Positions 1-10,799 of a DNA stretch of 64,000 bases are shown piece after piece. The stretch's first letter is position 1. Every line of letters begins with the position of its first letter. This DNA is from Closterium sp. Naga37s-1 (taxonomy: Eukaryota > Streptophyta > Zygnematophyceae > Desmidiales > Closteriaceae): contig CANJKZ010000927.1 in NCBI GenBank assembly GCA_947471745.1, forward strand, positions 504,501 through 568,500. The letters run 5' to 3'. The position numbers were made by a program, and so were the translations under genes. The notes under the pieces are model-generated. The model was not told the DNA's origin. It worked only from the letters and a program-made list of their open reading frames with translations, and did not search any database.

Positions 1-388
1 AACAAAAGTTCAGAATGATTGCATCAACATTGGCAACACAGACCTAGCAAGGCTGCTGGTCGACTGCCAGCGCAGCACGGTCGACCGCGTGCCAGCAGAG
101 CAGAGTCGCGGCTTGCCAACGTTGCAAGTCCGCGGTGTGCCAACGCTGCAGTAAGTCAGCTGCACAGCGTTGCACCCGCCTGACAATGGTGCACCAGCTT
201 CGCAGGTGCGTGCAGCTGGTTGGCGCCCAACTCCCCGTCACATGCCCAGCGCAGACACTCACTCCACCCGTGACGGCGACCACCAGCCACGTCGACCTGG
301 GGATACCACCCCCGAGGTCGTACTCGCAGAGAACTCCCCCGGCGACATTCGCGCGCGTCGCCCGGGTATCCTGGTCGACCGGGTATTT
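1..388. other. Left edge, no gene seen
   Basis: No protein family, RNA gene or repeat end is recognisable. The open frames crossing this stretch continue into the adjacent 28-bp tandem array and have no recognisable domain. It may belong to the 3' flank of the minus-strand copia fragment to the right, but no LTR end could be placed. Confidence 0.4.
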
Positions 389-556
389 CGCTGTCCTCCC
401 GCGGTTTCGCGGCTCCCACGGTCCTTCCGTGGTTTCGCGGCTCCCACGGTCCTCCCGTGGTTTCGCGGCTCCCACGGTCCTCCCGCGGTTCCGCGGCTCC
501 CACGGTCCTCCCGCGGTTTCGCGGCTCCCACGGTCCTCCCATGGTTTCGCGGCTCC
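389..556. repeat. 28-bp minisatellite, about six units
   Basis: Near-identical units of 28 bp built on GCGGCTCCCACGGTCCTCCC follow one another, differing by single C/T changes in the second half. The array is GC-rich and open in several frames on both strands, which is expected of this composition and is not evidence of a gene. The stretch 557-728 to its right holds nothing I can name. Confidence 0.85.
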
Positions 557-728
557 GCCCAAGCGAGGACGGGGCCAAACACAACTCCCGTTGACACTCC
601 CCTGCCGCGTTCACGCTTGGGCCCCCACCCGGCCCACACGGCAGTACTGCTTGGAGAATAGCCCGTCGGCGTGCACACAACGCACAGCACGCCGGTCACC
701 GCACCAGCCATGCAAAAGGGCATGGCAC

Positions 729-2044
729 CTACTGCTGCACGTCGTTGTCACCGTCGCCCATATCGGCCAGGCGCACTTGGCCGATTGCAACGGAGCACCA
801 GTTGAAGGCCGGGTAGTGCAGCGCCTTCGTCAGGAAGTCGGCCGGCTACTCAGCGGTCGGGATGTACTTCAGCGAAAACTTCCCGCACTTCACCATGTGC
901 TGCAGCCAGGCCTGTCGCCGCTCCATGTGCTTGAGGTTGCCCGTCAACCCCATGCCCTCGCCGACCGTGATGGCTGACTTGTTGTCCACCCTGAGGACAG
1001 TCGGATTTCCAGCGTCCAGCCGCTGGAACTCCGCGAGGAGGAAGCGAAGGCGACGTCCCTCCTTGCTGGCTTCGACGGCCGCCACATGCTCCAACTCGGT
1101 TGACGACAGCGTCGCGCACTTGATGCGCTGGCTCGACCAGGAGACCGCGGCCCCTCCGTAGACGAACACGTAGCCGCCCGTGCTCATCCGGTTCTGCTTG
1201 TCGCCCGCGTCGTCGGCGTCCACGAAGTCGACCAACTCCAGTGACTCCGGACCACCGCCGAAATCCAGGGCGGTGTCTCGCGTGTTGGCGAGGTAGGCGA
1301 GGCGGCGGTCGACCTCGCGCCAGTGCTGATCGCTCCTCACCGTGAGGCCGCTCCCCAGCTTGCTGCACGCGAATGCGATGTCCGGCCTCGTCGTCGTCGC
1401 CGCGAACTGCAGCGAGCCAACCTTCTGCCGGTACTCCTCCTCCTCGCGCTCCTGCGCCTCCTCGTCGTCGAATGTCTGCTCCACGTAGGCGGCGACGGAG
1501 ACTGGCGTCTTCGGAGTGCGCCCGGTCTGCTCCTCGTTGATGAAACGCCTGCGCAGCTTGTCGGCGTAGCCCTGCTGGTGCAGCCACAGTTTTCGCGCCG
1601 GCCTGTCGCGCACGATCTCCAGGCCGAGATACTTCTGCACCGGCCAAATCTCGCGCAGCTCGAAGGCAGCCTCCAACAGCTCCTTCAGCTCCTTCAGCAT
1701 CGCGGTGCTGCAGCTCGCGGCAAGAAGGTCGTCGACGTAGACCAGCACCCAGCAGGTCACCTTCTCGTCGCCGACCTTGAAGTACAAAGCCTCGTCGACT
1801 TGGCTCATCTTCCACCCGGCGCCAACCAACACGTCGTTGAGAGCCGTGTACCACAGCAGCGGCGACTGCTTTAGCCCATAGAGGCTCTTCAGCAGCTTGC
1901 ACACCCGGCCGGTCCCGTCGTTGAAGTAGTCTGGCTGGTACATGTACAGCACGCGGTCGAGCTTGCTCTGCAAAAAGGTGTTCTTCATGTCCAGCTGCAT
2001 TAGGTTGAAGTCGAGGACAGCGACACAGCAGCGACGATGCATTA
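729..2044 (-). mobile_element. Ty1/copia fragment: reverse transcriptase and RNase H end
   Basis: Read on the minus strand this encodes the copia reverse transcriptase from just before the YGLKQSP block, through the YVDDLL active-site block, to the RNase H region and a short tail ending near 729. Its sequence differs clearly from the other copia copies here, so it is a separate lineage. No LTR is visible on either side. The fragment stops abruptly against another copia element near 2045. It is a broken fossil with about one break in the part that remains. Age cannot be estimated without LTRs. Confidence 0.85.
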
Positions 2045-4699
2045 GATATCAGCAGTGTTGGCCTGAGAGGCCACGTAAGCAAGGCGCAGCTGACCACGCT
2101 GCTGCAGCTCACGAGCAAGGAAGTAGCGAAGAGCAATGTGCTTCGTTCTGTGCTCCAGTCTGTGCTCCCGACACAAGGCCAGCATGGCCTTGTTGTCTAC
2201 GTACAGAAATGGAGGAGAACGAGGCGGCTCTCCTAGGTCAGTTAGCAGGTAGGTGAGCCAGCGTAGCTCCTGTGCAGCCATGGCCCCCGCGTAGATCTCA
2301 GCCTCACAGCTAGAGCCGAGAACAGAAGACGAGCGGGTAGACCGCCACGAAACAGAGCCGGAACCAAGGCTGAAGGTGTAACCCTGTGACGACCGCTGCG
2401 TAGCCTGGTCGTCAGCACAAGAAGCGTCTGCGTGACCTGTGAGGACCACTGAACGCCGCCCTCCAAGCACTAGCCCCATGCCCGACGTACTGCACAAGTA
2501 GCGCAACACCCTCTTCGCTGCAGCCATGTGCTCTGGTCGGTGTCTCCCAGGAGCAACATAGCGTGCCAAGATGCTAAGAGGGTATGCAAGGTCAGGTCGA
2601 GTGCAGGTCATCAGGTACATGAGGCAGCCAACAAGCTCTGGGTACGGGCCACTCGGCTCTACGGACTCATCCGAAGGCAGAGCTGAGAGCGAGTGGCGAG
2701 TAGACAGAGGAGTGGCCTGAGGCGAGGAGTACGTGAAGTCGAAGCGCTGAAGGACCTGCTGCACCATGTGTGACTGAGTCAGGGTAATGGTGCGCTGTGC
2801 TCTGTCCCGGGTGATCTGCAAGCCAAGGTAGCTGCGCAGTTCACCCAGGTCTGTGCACGTGTGTCTCTTCTGCAGCTCGGACTTCACGTGGGCGAGTCCA
2901 GCAGTGTCAGCAGTAGCAAAGACCAAGTCGTCGACGTACACGAGGATGTAGAACGGCGGCAAAGAGGTGTCGGTGCGCAGAAACAGCGACGGGTCGGCAG
3001 TAGAAGGAGCAAACCCAAGAGCCGCAAGTGTAGTCCTCAGTGTGTCGTGCCACTCACGGGGCGCCTGGCGGAGACCGTAGACTGGCCGCCGGAGGCTCCA
3101 CTGGGTACCAGGAGGAAACGACCCAGTGAAACCAGGTGGGCGGTGCAGCCAGATCTCCTCGTGCAGGCTGCCCTGCAAGAAAGCTGTGCTGAAGTCAAGA
3201 GAGTGAAGCTCGTAGTCGCGCTGAGCGGCGATGTGCAGCAGCACCCGAAGAGTGGTCATCTTTGGGGTGGGAGAGAAGGTCTGAAAGTAGTCAACTCCCT
3301 GCCGCTGACTGAAGCCTCGAGCCACGTAACGCGCCTTGAAGACAGGCGGAGAACCCGGCGGCCGCTTCACCCTGAAAATCCACATGCCACTGACGATGTT
3401 CGCCCCAGGTGGGGGAACCTCGTCGACGTAGGTGCCTGTGGACTTCCAGGAAGCCATCTCTGCGTCCATGGCTGACTGCCACTGTGAGGAGTAGGGACCC
3501 TCGATCGCCTCAGCGTACGATCGAGGAGTCGGGATGTCTGGTGCATCCGGGTCTCCCTCAGGGGCAATCAGCGTGGACACGAGATGAGGCAAAGCAGCAG
3601 CAAAACACTGGAACTCCTCCTGCCTGTCCTCAAGGACGTCCGTGCTAAGAGCACACTCACCCCCGACGGACGGAGGACAGACAGACTCAGACTCAGCAAC
3701 CAGACTAGCGACGTAGTCTAGACGACAGCGCGCAGCAAAGTCGACAAGCTCAGCAACTAAGGCAGACGCAGCAGTGGACTCAAAGGAAGGGTCAGTGACA
3801 ACAGTAGCCAGGAGACGCGTGACAGTAGGACTGGCAGCACGAAGAGAGTCAGACTCCGGGTCAGCAAGAACAGGAAGAGAGGACTCTGGAGGAGACGGCA
3901 ACGGGACACGCAGAGGAGCAGTGGAAGGACGCAGTGCCATCTGGTGTGTGCCTGGGACCGCAGGAGGACGCGGACGCGGAACACGACTACTAGTGCGAGC
4001 AGCACGAACAGGCGACGCAGGACGAGACGCAGGCTCACGACGCTCAGCAAGACCTCCAGTAGGACCAGTGTAGGGAGAAGGAGCAGGCAGAGGGGAGGCG
4101 GGCTGTAACTGTGACTGCGACTGGACAGGCGGTGGACACTCTAAGTGAGGAGCAGGACCAGTAGAAGGCGGAAGACCAAGAATCTGCTCAAGGAGCGGAA
4201 CGAAGTACGGCCGCGGCCGCGCAGCGCCTCCAGAACCAGCAGGGACAGCACCAGTACCCCCAGCGGCAGCACCAGCGCCAGCAGCACCTCCAGCTCCAAC
4301 AGCGCCAACTCCAGCACCCTCAGAAGCACCAGCGCCAGCAGCACCTCCAGCGCCAACACCCCCAGCAGCTCCAGCTCCAGCAGCTCCAGCAGCTCCAGCT
4401 CCAGCAGCTCCAGCAGCACCAACTCCAGCAGGACCGCCAGCTCCAGTACCGCCAGCAGCTCCAGCACCAGGAGCACCTCCAGGCCCAGTAGCTCCAGTAC
4501 CTCCAGGACCTCCAGCAGCACCAGCAGCACTCCCAGTCCCAGCAGCTCCAGTACCGCCAGTGCCGACCAGAGGGTCAGCAGCAACAGTAGCACCTCTAGC
4601 TCCAGCAGCACGGCTCAAGCGCCGGGCAAACCACTCGCGCAGCTCCTGTGGAGAGGGTGGCTCCCGCCTCGACGAAACACCCGAAGGGCCCCCAAACCC

Positions 4700-4935
4700 A
4701 GCACCTCCAGAGGCCACACGAGCAGACCCAGCACCCCCAGGCTCCGCACCCCCAGGCTCAGCACCCCCAGGCTCAGCACCCCCAGGCTCCGTACCCCCAG
4801 GCTCCGCACCCCCAGGCTCAGCACCCCCAGGCTCCGCACCCCCAGGCTCCGCACCCCCAGGCTCAGCACCCCCAGGCTCAGCACCCCCAGACTCAGCACC
4901 CCCAGACTCAGCACCCCAGGCTCAGCACCCCTAGC
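4700..4935 (-). repeat. 15-bp tandem repeat in the integrase to RT linker
   Basis: Units related to AGCACCCCCAGGCTC (plus-strand reading) repeat about 14 times with small variations. On the coding strand they read as Gly/Ala/Glu/Pro five-residue repeats. The same kind of linker repeat lies at the equivalent place in the other members of this copia family. Confidence 0.75.
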
Positions 4936-5726
4936 AGCACCAGAGTCAACAGCTACCTCGACAGGCTCGACTGCGTCTACCTGGGACACACCTGACGGGG
5001 CAAGACCCAGAGGGGGGAGAGGGTCTACCGGGGGGGGACCTGGCGCAAGGAAGAGCGGCGGCGGGGGGAGGGGCGCAGTGCGGTAGGGGAAGAGACGGTA
5101 GTAAGGCACCGACTCGTCAAAGGTGACGTCCTAGGAGGACAGAACACGGCGCGAGGTGGGGTGGTAAAACTGCCAACCAGGCGCGTCAAGGGGGAAGCCA
5201 AGGAAGACGCAGGCAACAGCACGGAAAAACAACTTGTCCGCAGACAAGTCGCGGACAAACGCCCGAGATCCCCAGACACGAAACGCAGACGCATCGCCAA
5301 CCTTCCCCGTCCACCGCAGGGTGGGGGAGGTCTCTGGCAAGGAGACCCAGGGCTGAAGGTTGATCTGATGCGCTGCGTACTGAACCGCAAACGGCCACAG
5401 AAAATGGGGAGCAGCCGCATGGATCATGGACGTACGAGCGACGTCCATGACCATGCCAATGCAGCGCTCAGCAATCCCATTTTGCTGTGGAGAGGCCGGA
5501 AGCGTGAAGGTCTGGCGGATGCCCTGTGCACGACAGAAGGCTCCCAGAAGGGCAGAGGAAAACTCCCCGCCTCTGTCAGAGTGCAGACGCAGAACAGGAA
5601 AGTCCGAGCCGAAACTCTCTCTGAGCTGGAGACGAGCCGCGCGGATCCAGTCGATCAACACCTCAGTGACGTCACCCTTGCTGCGCAAGGGGAACACCGT
5701 GGTGTAACGCGAGTAGTCGTCAACCA

Positions 5727-6298
5727 TGTCATACATTTAATTGAAGAATAGTGAGTAGGGCATAACAATATAAATGCATGACAAGGTACTGTAGTGAGTA
5801 GGATTCAAGTGGGGTTAGGCAGAGGCGAATAGCGCCAGAGCGGGAACTGACGAAACAAAATCAACCGTTGCCGTGCAACGGTAACCAAGTGCACATACTT
5901 AGGCAAGCAACACGAGAAGTAGAATTTGCTTGCTTGTATGTTTCCTCTATCAGCTAAGAGCTACCTACAACCATACTCGTATTTGCGCCAAGTGGAGGAG
6001 CCAATCCCAGCAAGCCGTTTGAGGGTTTCCACTCAGTGCCTTCCGGCAGTCAGCCGAGTTAGGAAGACCCAGAGAGAGTCCAATGAGCCAGGAGCTAGTG
6101 AGAAAGGCAGGGGCAGCAACCCAAAGCATGAAGAGAGAGCTGAGGAACTTGATGGGGTGAGACAGAAGAAGGGAGGTACAGAGAGAGGAGGGACAGGGCA
6201 GGAGGAGCTGCCACGAGACCAAGGGTGGGACAGAAGGAAGAAGGTACGGAGCAGGGAGGGACAAATCAGGAGGAGTGGCGAAGAGACCAAGTTTCCGA
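5727..6298. mobile_element. Unclassified 572-bp insertion in the integrase region
   Basis: The block interrupts integrase sequence that is continuous in sister copies. A CAACCA direct repeat flanks it at 5721-5726 and 6299-6304. The left end starts TGTC and, if the edge is shifted two bases, the right end is GACA, so a solo LTR of an unknown family is possible. The right half contains a roughly 70-80 bp tandem duplication (about 6150-6290) rich in GGAGGGACA-like motifs. Base composition is lower in GC than the host element. No coding domain is recognisable, and a small non-autonomous DNA element is the alternative. Confidence 0.6.
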
Positions 6299-7483
6299 CA
6301 ACCACCAACAGGAAGTAACCCTCGTGACCCTGGCCACGGACGCGGGCGGGGCCCCACACGTCCATGTGAAGAGTCTGCAGCGGAGCCTCTGTCGGAGGAA
6401 ACTCGGAGGAGTGAGGGGCGGCGCGCTGCCGCCCCTCGACGCAGGGAACGCAGGTAGGGGCAGGCCCCGGAGGGAGGGGAGGGAGGGACCGGGGGAGACC
6501 AGAGACAAGGTAACGGGAGGCCATGCCTCGGAGACGAGGCAGGGAGGGGTGACCAAGGCGGTGGTGCCAGAGGAGAGTCTGGTGGGACAGGAGACGACAC
6601 GAGCAGGGAGCAGACTCAGGACCAGACCTGGACGCTGCAGCAAACACCTGACCCGACGGGGCTACCTGACCAGACTCAGCAACCGGAGGAGACTCAGTAG
6701 TCAGTGTGTACAGGCTCGACCCCGGCTGACGGGTAAACGTGGCCAAGTGTCGGCCCGTCCGAGCACACGTACGGTGGGTCACCCGCTGACTCGCAGGAGT
6801 GAACTGGTCAACCCCCCCATCCTGTGGATCAGCACCACTCACCAAGTTCGTAGAGAACGAGGGGAGGTAGAGACCAGACAGGGTGCCAGAGGGGGCCGCC
6901 GGACACGGTAAGACAGTGGAGAAGTGGGCAAGGACAGGACCCCCAGAGGGGTCCGCCAGGGAGACCGCAACTGGCCGACTAAGCGGCGTAAGCGTGGTGC
7001 GGTCTCGAAAGAAGGAGCGGGAAGCACCCGAGTCAAGGGTGAAGGTGTGTAAGGCCTGAGCCGACGTGGTACCTGAGAGAGCAGACGCACCAGTACCTGG
7101 GGCAGCAGACTCACCAGCACCTGGAGCAGCAGACGCACTAGCACCTAGAGCAGCAGCCTCACCAGCACCTAGAGCAGCAGTCTCAATGCCCGGGTCAGGC
7201 GGAACACACAGGTAGCAGTCACCCTCATCACTAGTGGGCAATGTATACATGGCAGTGAGGATAGCATCATAGTCAAGAGTATAGATATCTACCCTCAGCC
7301 TAAGCAGCTCCACCCAGTCGGGGAGCTCAGCCGCGTCGCCAAACTCCGTACGCCAGGCGTCGCTCAGACGGGCGAAGCAGCGGGACTCTGCGTGACCAAA
7401 CGTCCCGCAAGGCTGACCAGTCCGAGCACCAGTGCGAATGACGTACGGACAGCGAGCAGTACCCCGTGACCCGTCACGCTGAG

Positions 7484-7860
7484 CGTACCACTCACGAAGT
7501 TGCTAGGGCAAAAGAACCGCGCACGGACGACGCTGCAGCTGCACCTGGCCACGACAAGCAGCTGCCGAACTACTCACTCCAGGACGACTCCCACTACGGC
7601 CACCCCGACAACCCCAAGTAGCGTACCACTCATGAAGCTGCTGGGGCGTGAGGGACTCACGCGGACGTCGCTGGAGCTGCATCTGGCCACCGCCAGGAGC
7701 AGCAGGAGCAGTGGTAGCCGCAGTAGCAGCAGCAGTAGCAATAGCAGTAGTCGCAGCGCGGCCACCCCTACAACCCCAACTAGCGTACCACTCACGAAGC
7801 TGTTGGGGGGCGAGGGACTCACGCGGACGGCGCTGGAGCTGCATCTGGCCACGCCAGGAG
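7484..7860 (-). repeat. Tandem triplication in the gag knuckle region
   Basis: Three copies of a segment of about 130-165 bp begin near 7484, 7619 and 7781. Each starts with GCGTACCACTCA and ends in a stretch reading CTGGAGCTGCATCTGGCC or close to it. Sister elements normally carry this segment once, just before the knuckle; the 24634-31596 copy carries two to three partial copies (about 26010-26300). The triplication belongs to the element rather than to host sequence. Confidence 0.7.
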
Positions 7861-7989
7861 CAGCAGTAGCAGTAGAAAGAGCAGTAGCAGCAAGAGCAGC
7901 AGTAACAGCAGTACGGGCAGGGCAGTGCTCACCAGTGGCGAGAAGGGCAGGCGTACGACGGCGGCAATGGCGAGGCCGCTACCACTGTA

Positions 7990-8850
7990 GGGCGAGGGCT
8001 CCACTGCAGCTGCAGGGGTGGCTGCTCCAGAGGCGGCTGCCGCAGGGGCGGCTGCTGCAGGGGCGGCTGCTCCAAGGGCGGCTGCTGCAGTGGCGGCTGC
8101 TCCAGGGGCGGCTGCTGCAGGGGCGGCTGCTCCAGGGGCGGCTGCTGCAGGGGCGGCTGCTCCAGGGGCGGCTGCTGCAGGGGCGGCTGCTCCAGGGGCG
8201 GCTGCTGCAGGGGCGGCTGCTCCAGGGGCGGCTGCTGCAGGGGTGGCTGCTCCAGGGGCGGCTGCTGCAGTGGCGGCTGCTCCAGGGGCGGCTGCTGCAG
8301 TGGCGGCTGCTCCAGGGGCGGCTGCTGCAGGGGCGGCTGCTCCAGGGGCGGCTGCTGCAGGGGCGGCTGCTCCAGGGGCGGCTGCTGCAGGGGTGGCTGC
8401 TCCAAGGGCGGCTGCTGCAGGGGCGGCTGCTGCAGGGGCGGCTGCTTCAAGGGCGGCTGCTCCAGGGGCGGCTGCTGCAGGGGCGGCTGCTCCAGGGGCG
8501 GCTGCTGCAGGGGTGGCTGCTCCAGAGGCGGCTGCTGCAGTGGCGGCTGCTCCAGGGGCGGCTGCTGCAGGGGCGGCTGCTCCAGGGGCGGCTGCTGCAG
8601 GGGTGGCTGCTCCAGGGGCGGCTGCTGCAGTGGCGGCTGCTCCAGGGGCGGCTGCTGCAGGGGCGGCTGCTGCAGGGGTGGCTGCTCCAGGGGCGGCTGC
8701 TGCAGTGGCGGCTGCTCCAGGGGCGGCTGCTGCAGGGGCGGCTGCTCCAGGGGCGGCTGCTGCAGGGGAGGCTGCTCCAGGGGCGGCTGCTGCAGTGGCG
8801 GCTGCTCCAGGGGCGGCTGCTGCAGTGGCGGCTGCTCCAGGGCGCGGGTT
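7990..8850. repeat. 30-bp GC-rich tandem array in the copia leader
   Basis: About 28 units of 30 bp built from GGCTGCTCCAGGGGC plus GGCTGCTGCAGGGGC follow each other with scattered single-base variants. The unit is a multiple of three, so every frame on both strands stays open for hundreds of codons (Gln/Pro/Leu-rich or Ala/Gly-rich). The array lies between the 5' LTR and the coding part of the minus-strand copia. Confidence 0.88.
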
Positions 8851-9059
8851 AGGGCAGGGCGCCGCGGCGGGCAGGGGTGACGCCACGCGGGTCCCGCAGG
8901 GGCGTCGCGACGCACAGGAGCCGCGCCTCGCGTGTCCCGCAGGGGCGTCGCGACGAGGCGGGGGCGACGCGGCGGGGCCGCGACTGGCGATGGGGCGGGG
9001 CCGCGACTGGCGACGGGGCGAGGCCGCGACTGGCGACGGGGCGGGGCCGCGACTGGCGA

Positions 9060-9415
9060 CAGGGCGGGGCCGCTACGGGCAGCGGGGCGGGGCCGCGAAG
9101 GGGCCGCGAAGGGAGCCGCGAGGGGGCCGCGAGGGGGCCGTGAAGGGGCCGCGAAGGGGCCGCGAAGGGGCCGTGAAGGGGCCGCGAAGGGGCCGCGAAG
9201 GGGCCGCGAGGGGGCCGCGAAGGTGCCGCGAAGGGGCCGTGAAGGGGCCGCGAAGGGGCCGTGAAGGGGCCGCGAAGGGGCCGCGAAGGGGCCGCGAAGG
9301 GGCCGCGAAGGTGCCGCGAAGGGGCCGTGAAGGGGCCGCGAAGGGGCCGCGAAGGGAGGCCGCGAAGGGGCCACGAGGGGCCTGAAGGGGCCGCGAAGGG
9401 CCATGAGAGGGGCCG
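9060..9415. repeat. 12-bp GC-rich tandem array in the copia leader
   Basis: Units of GGGGCCGCGAAG and close variants (GTGAAG, GCGAGG) repeat about 25 to 30 times. This is a second, unrelated array in the same leader as the 30-bp array and sits nearer the primer-binding site. Confidence 0.82.
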
Positions 9416-9564
9416 TGAGAGGCCGTGAGAGGGGCCGCTACGGGGCCGTAAGGGAGCGCGACGGGCCACTAAGGGCAGGGGACGCGACGGGAGGGTAGGC
9501 ACACGGGGCGCGACTCGGGCAGGGGCGAAGCGCGCTCCGGGCAGGAAAAAAAAAATCGATATTC

Positions 9565-9597
9565 GGTGGGCCCTAGGAAACGTTCCCACTAGGGAAC
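9565..9597 (-). promoter_or_regulatory. Primer-site stem-loop and AGGGCCCACC box of the 2045-9685 copia
   Basis: On the minus strand, directly after the primer-binding site (TGGTATAGAGC, ending at 9610), GTTCCC TAGT GGGAAC forms a perfect 6-bp stem with a 4-base loop (9582-9597). The invariant AGGGCCCACC box follows at 9565-9574. The same arrangement is present in the other family members. Confidence 0.7.
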
Positions 9598-9610
9598 CTG
9601 CTCTATACCA

Positions 9611-9685
9611 TGTGAAAGAACGAGGAATGTGTGCACTAGGAAACAGGTGGGTACAAGTAGGAAAACCTAAAAGTGTTGTACCCCA
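9611..9685 (-). repeat. 5' LTR, distal part, of the minus-strand copia
   Basis: Plus-strand TG start at 9611 directly abuts the reverse complement of a TGGTAT primer-binding site. The LTR resumes after the nested copia at 17125. It aligns with the LTRs of the 41971-49202 element. Confidence 0.85.
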
Positions 9686-9817
9686 TGTCAGAACATTATA
9701 GCTTATGCTGTTGTGTAGGCTATAGTGGGGTATCCCATAGGGGGTACAACCAATTAGGGTTTCATATTTGTACTCACTTCATTTCATAGTTTATTCATTC
9801 TTGTTCAAATCTTCTCA
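9686..9817 (+). repeat. 5' LTR of the whole copia
   Basis: 132 bp, TG...CA ends, one difference from the 3' LTR at 16988-17119. Contains the paired GGGGTA box at 9727-9732 and 9741-9746. Confidence 0.95.
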
Positions 9818-9830
9818 TGGTATCGAGCAG

Positions 9831-9863
9831 GTTCCCCCTTGGGAACTGTGCTTAGGGCCCACC
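9831..9863 (+). promoter_or_regulatory. Primer-site stem-loop and AGGGCCCACC box of the whole copia
   Basis: Immediately after the primer-binding site, GTTCCC CCTT GGGAAC makes a perfect 6-bp stem with a 4-base loop (9831-9846), then the AGGGCCCACC box at 9854-9863. Position and order match the other copies. Confidence 0.72.
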
Positions 9864-9919
9864 ACATCGATTTTTTTTTCCTGCCCGAAGCGCGCTCAGC
9901 CCGAGTCGCGCTTCGGGCC

Positions 9920-10725
9920 CTCACTTCGTCGAGCCGCCCTAGCGGCCCTGCACTGCGGCCCCGCCACCCGTCTCCGCGGCCCCGCCGCCCGTCTTCGCGG
10001 CCCCGCCGCCTCTCTCCTAGCGGCTCCGCCGCCCTACCTAGCGGCCCCGCCGCCCTACCTCGCGGCCTCGCCGCCCCATTGCGCGGCCCCGCCGCCCTAC
10101 CTAGCGGCCCCGCCGCCCCATCGCGGCCCCGCCGCCCCATCGCGCGGCCCCGCCGCCCTTCCTCGCGGCCCCGCCACCCCATCGCGCGGCCCCGCCGCCC
10201 CATCGCGCGGCCCCGCCGCCCCATCGCGCGGCCCCGCCGCCCTACTTAGCGGTCCCGCCGCCCTTCCTCGCGGCCCCGCCACCTTACCTGCGGCCCCGCC
10301 CTTACCTGCGGCCCCGCCGCCCTCTGCTGCGGCCCCGCCACCTTACCTGCGGCCCCGCCACCTTACCTGCGGCCCCGCCGCCCTCTGCTGCGGCCCCGCC
10401 ACCCTATCTGCGGCCCCGCCACCCTACCCGCGGCCACGCCGCCCTTACCAGCGGCCCCGCCGCCCTTACCTGCGGCCCCGTGCCCTGCAGCAGCACAGCC
10501 GAGCCGCCGAGCCGCCCAGCAGCCGAGCCGCCCAGCAGCCGAGCCGCCGAGCCGCCGAGCAGCCGAGCCGCCCAGCAGCCGAGCCGCCCAGCGGCCGCGC
10601 CGCCCAGCAGCCGAGCCGCCCAGCAGCCGAGCCGCCCAGCAGCTGAGCCGCCGAGCCGCCGGGCCGCCCAGCAGCTGAGCCGCCGAGCCGCCGCGCCGCC
10701 CTCCTTCAGGGCCGCCCGACCTGCC
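9920..10725 (+). repeat. GC-rich leader arrays of the whole copia
   Basis: Two irregular arrays fill the leader: GCGGCCCCGCCGCCC-type units (about 9950-10480), then GCCGAGCCGCCCAGCA-type units (about 10495-10700). They lie between the primer site and the gag start codon. Units are unrelated in sequence to the leader arrays of the 2045-9685 and 24634-31596 copies but similar to those of the 58219 copy. Confidence 0.8.
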
Positions 10726-10799
10726 CAGTCTGGTGAGCACAGCGCCTTTTCACTGCACTGTCCTCACCCCACTGTTTGCGCTGCTAGTCGTCTAGGGTC

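Larger units (their letters stand above)
2045..9685 (-). mobile_element. Ty1/copia element, short-LTR family, 3' end missing
   Basis: Minus-strand copia whose parts run right to left: 5' LTR (9611-9685, continuing at 17125-17175 beyond a nested element), primer-binding site, stem-loop, GC-rich leader arrays, knuckle region, protease, integrase, a Gly/Ala/Pro-rich linker, reverse transcriptase and RNase H. I recognise no gag core domain in it. The 3' LTR is absent; near 2045 the sequence switches to a different copia lineage. It is broken, with several breaks, and carries a separate insertion of about 572 bp at 5727-6298. It is older than the copia nested in its LTR. Confidence 0.88.

Noticed and set aside
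4141-5086. Plus-strand Ser/Pro-rich frame opposite the copia linker
   Set aside because: It is antisense to the Gly/Ala-rich linker of the minus-strand copia, and its composition is explained by the 15-bp repeats.
7929-9404. Long open frames on both strands (450-490 codons, Ala/Gly-rich or Leu/Gln/Pro-rich)
   Set aside because: They are produced by 30-bp and 12-bp repeats whose periods are multiples of three; all frames stay open together and no domain is present.
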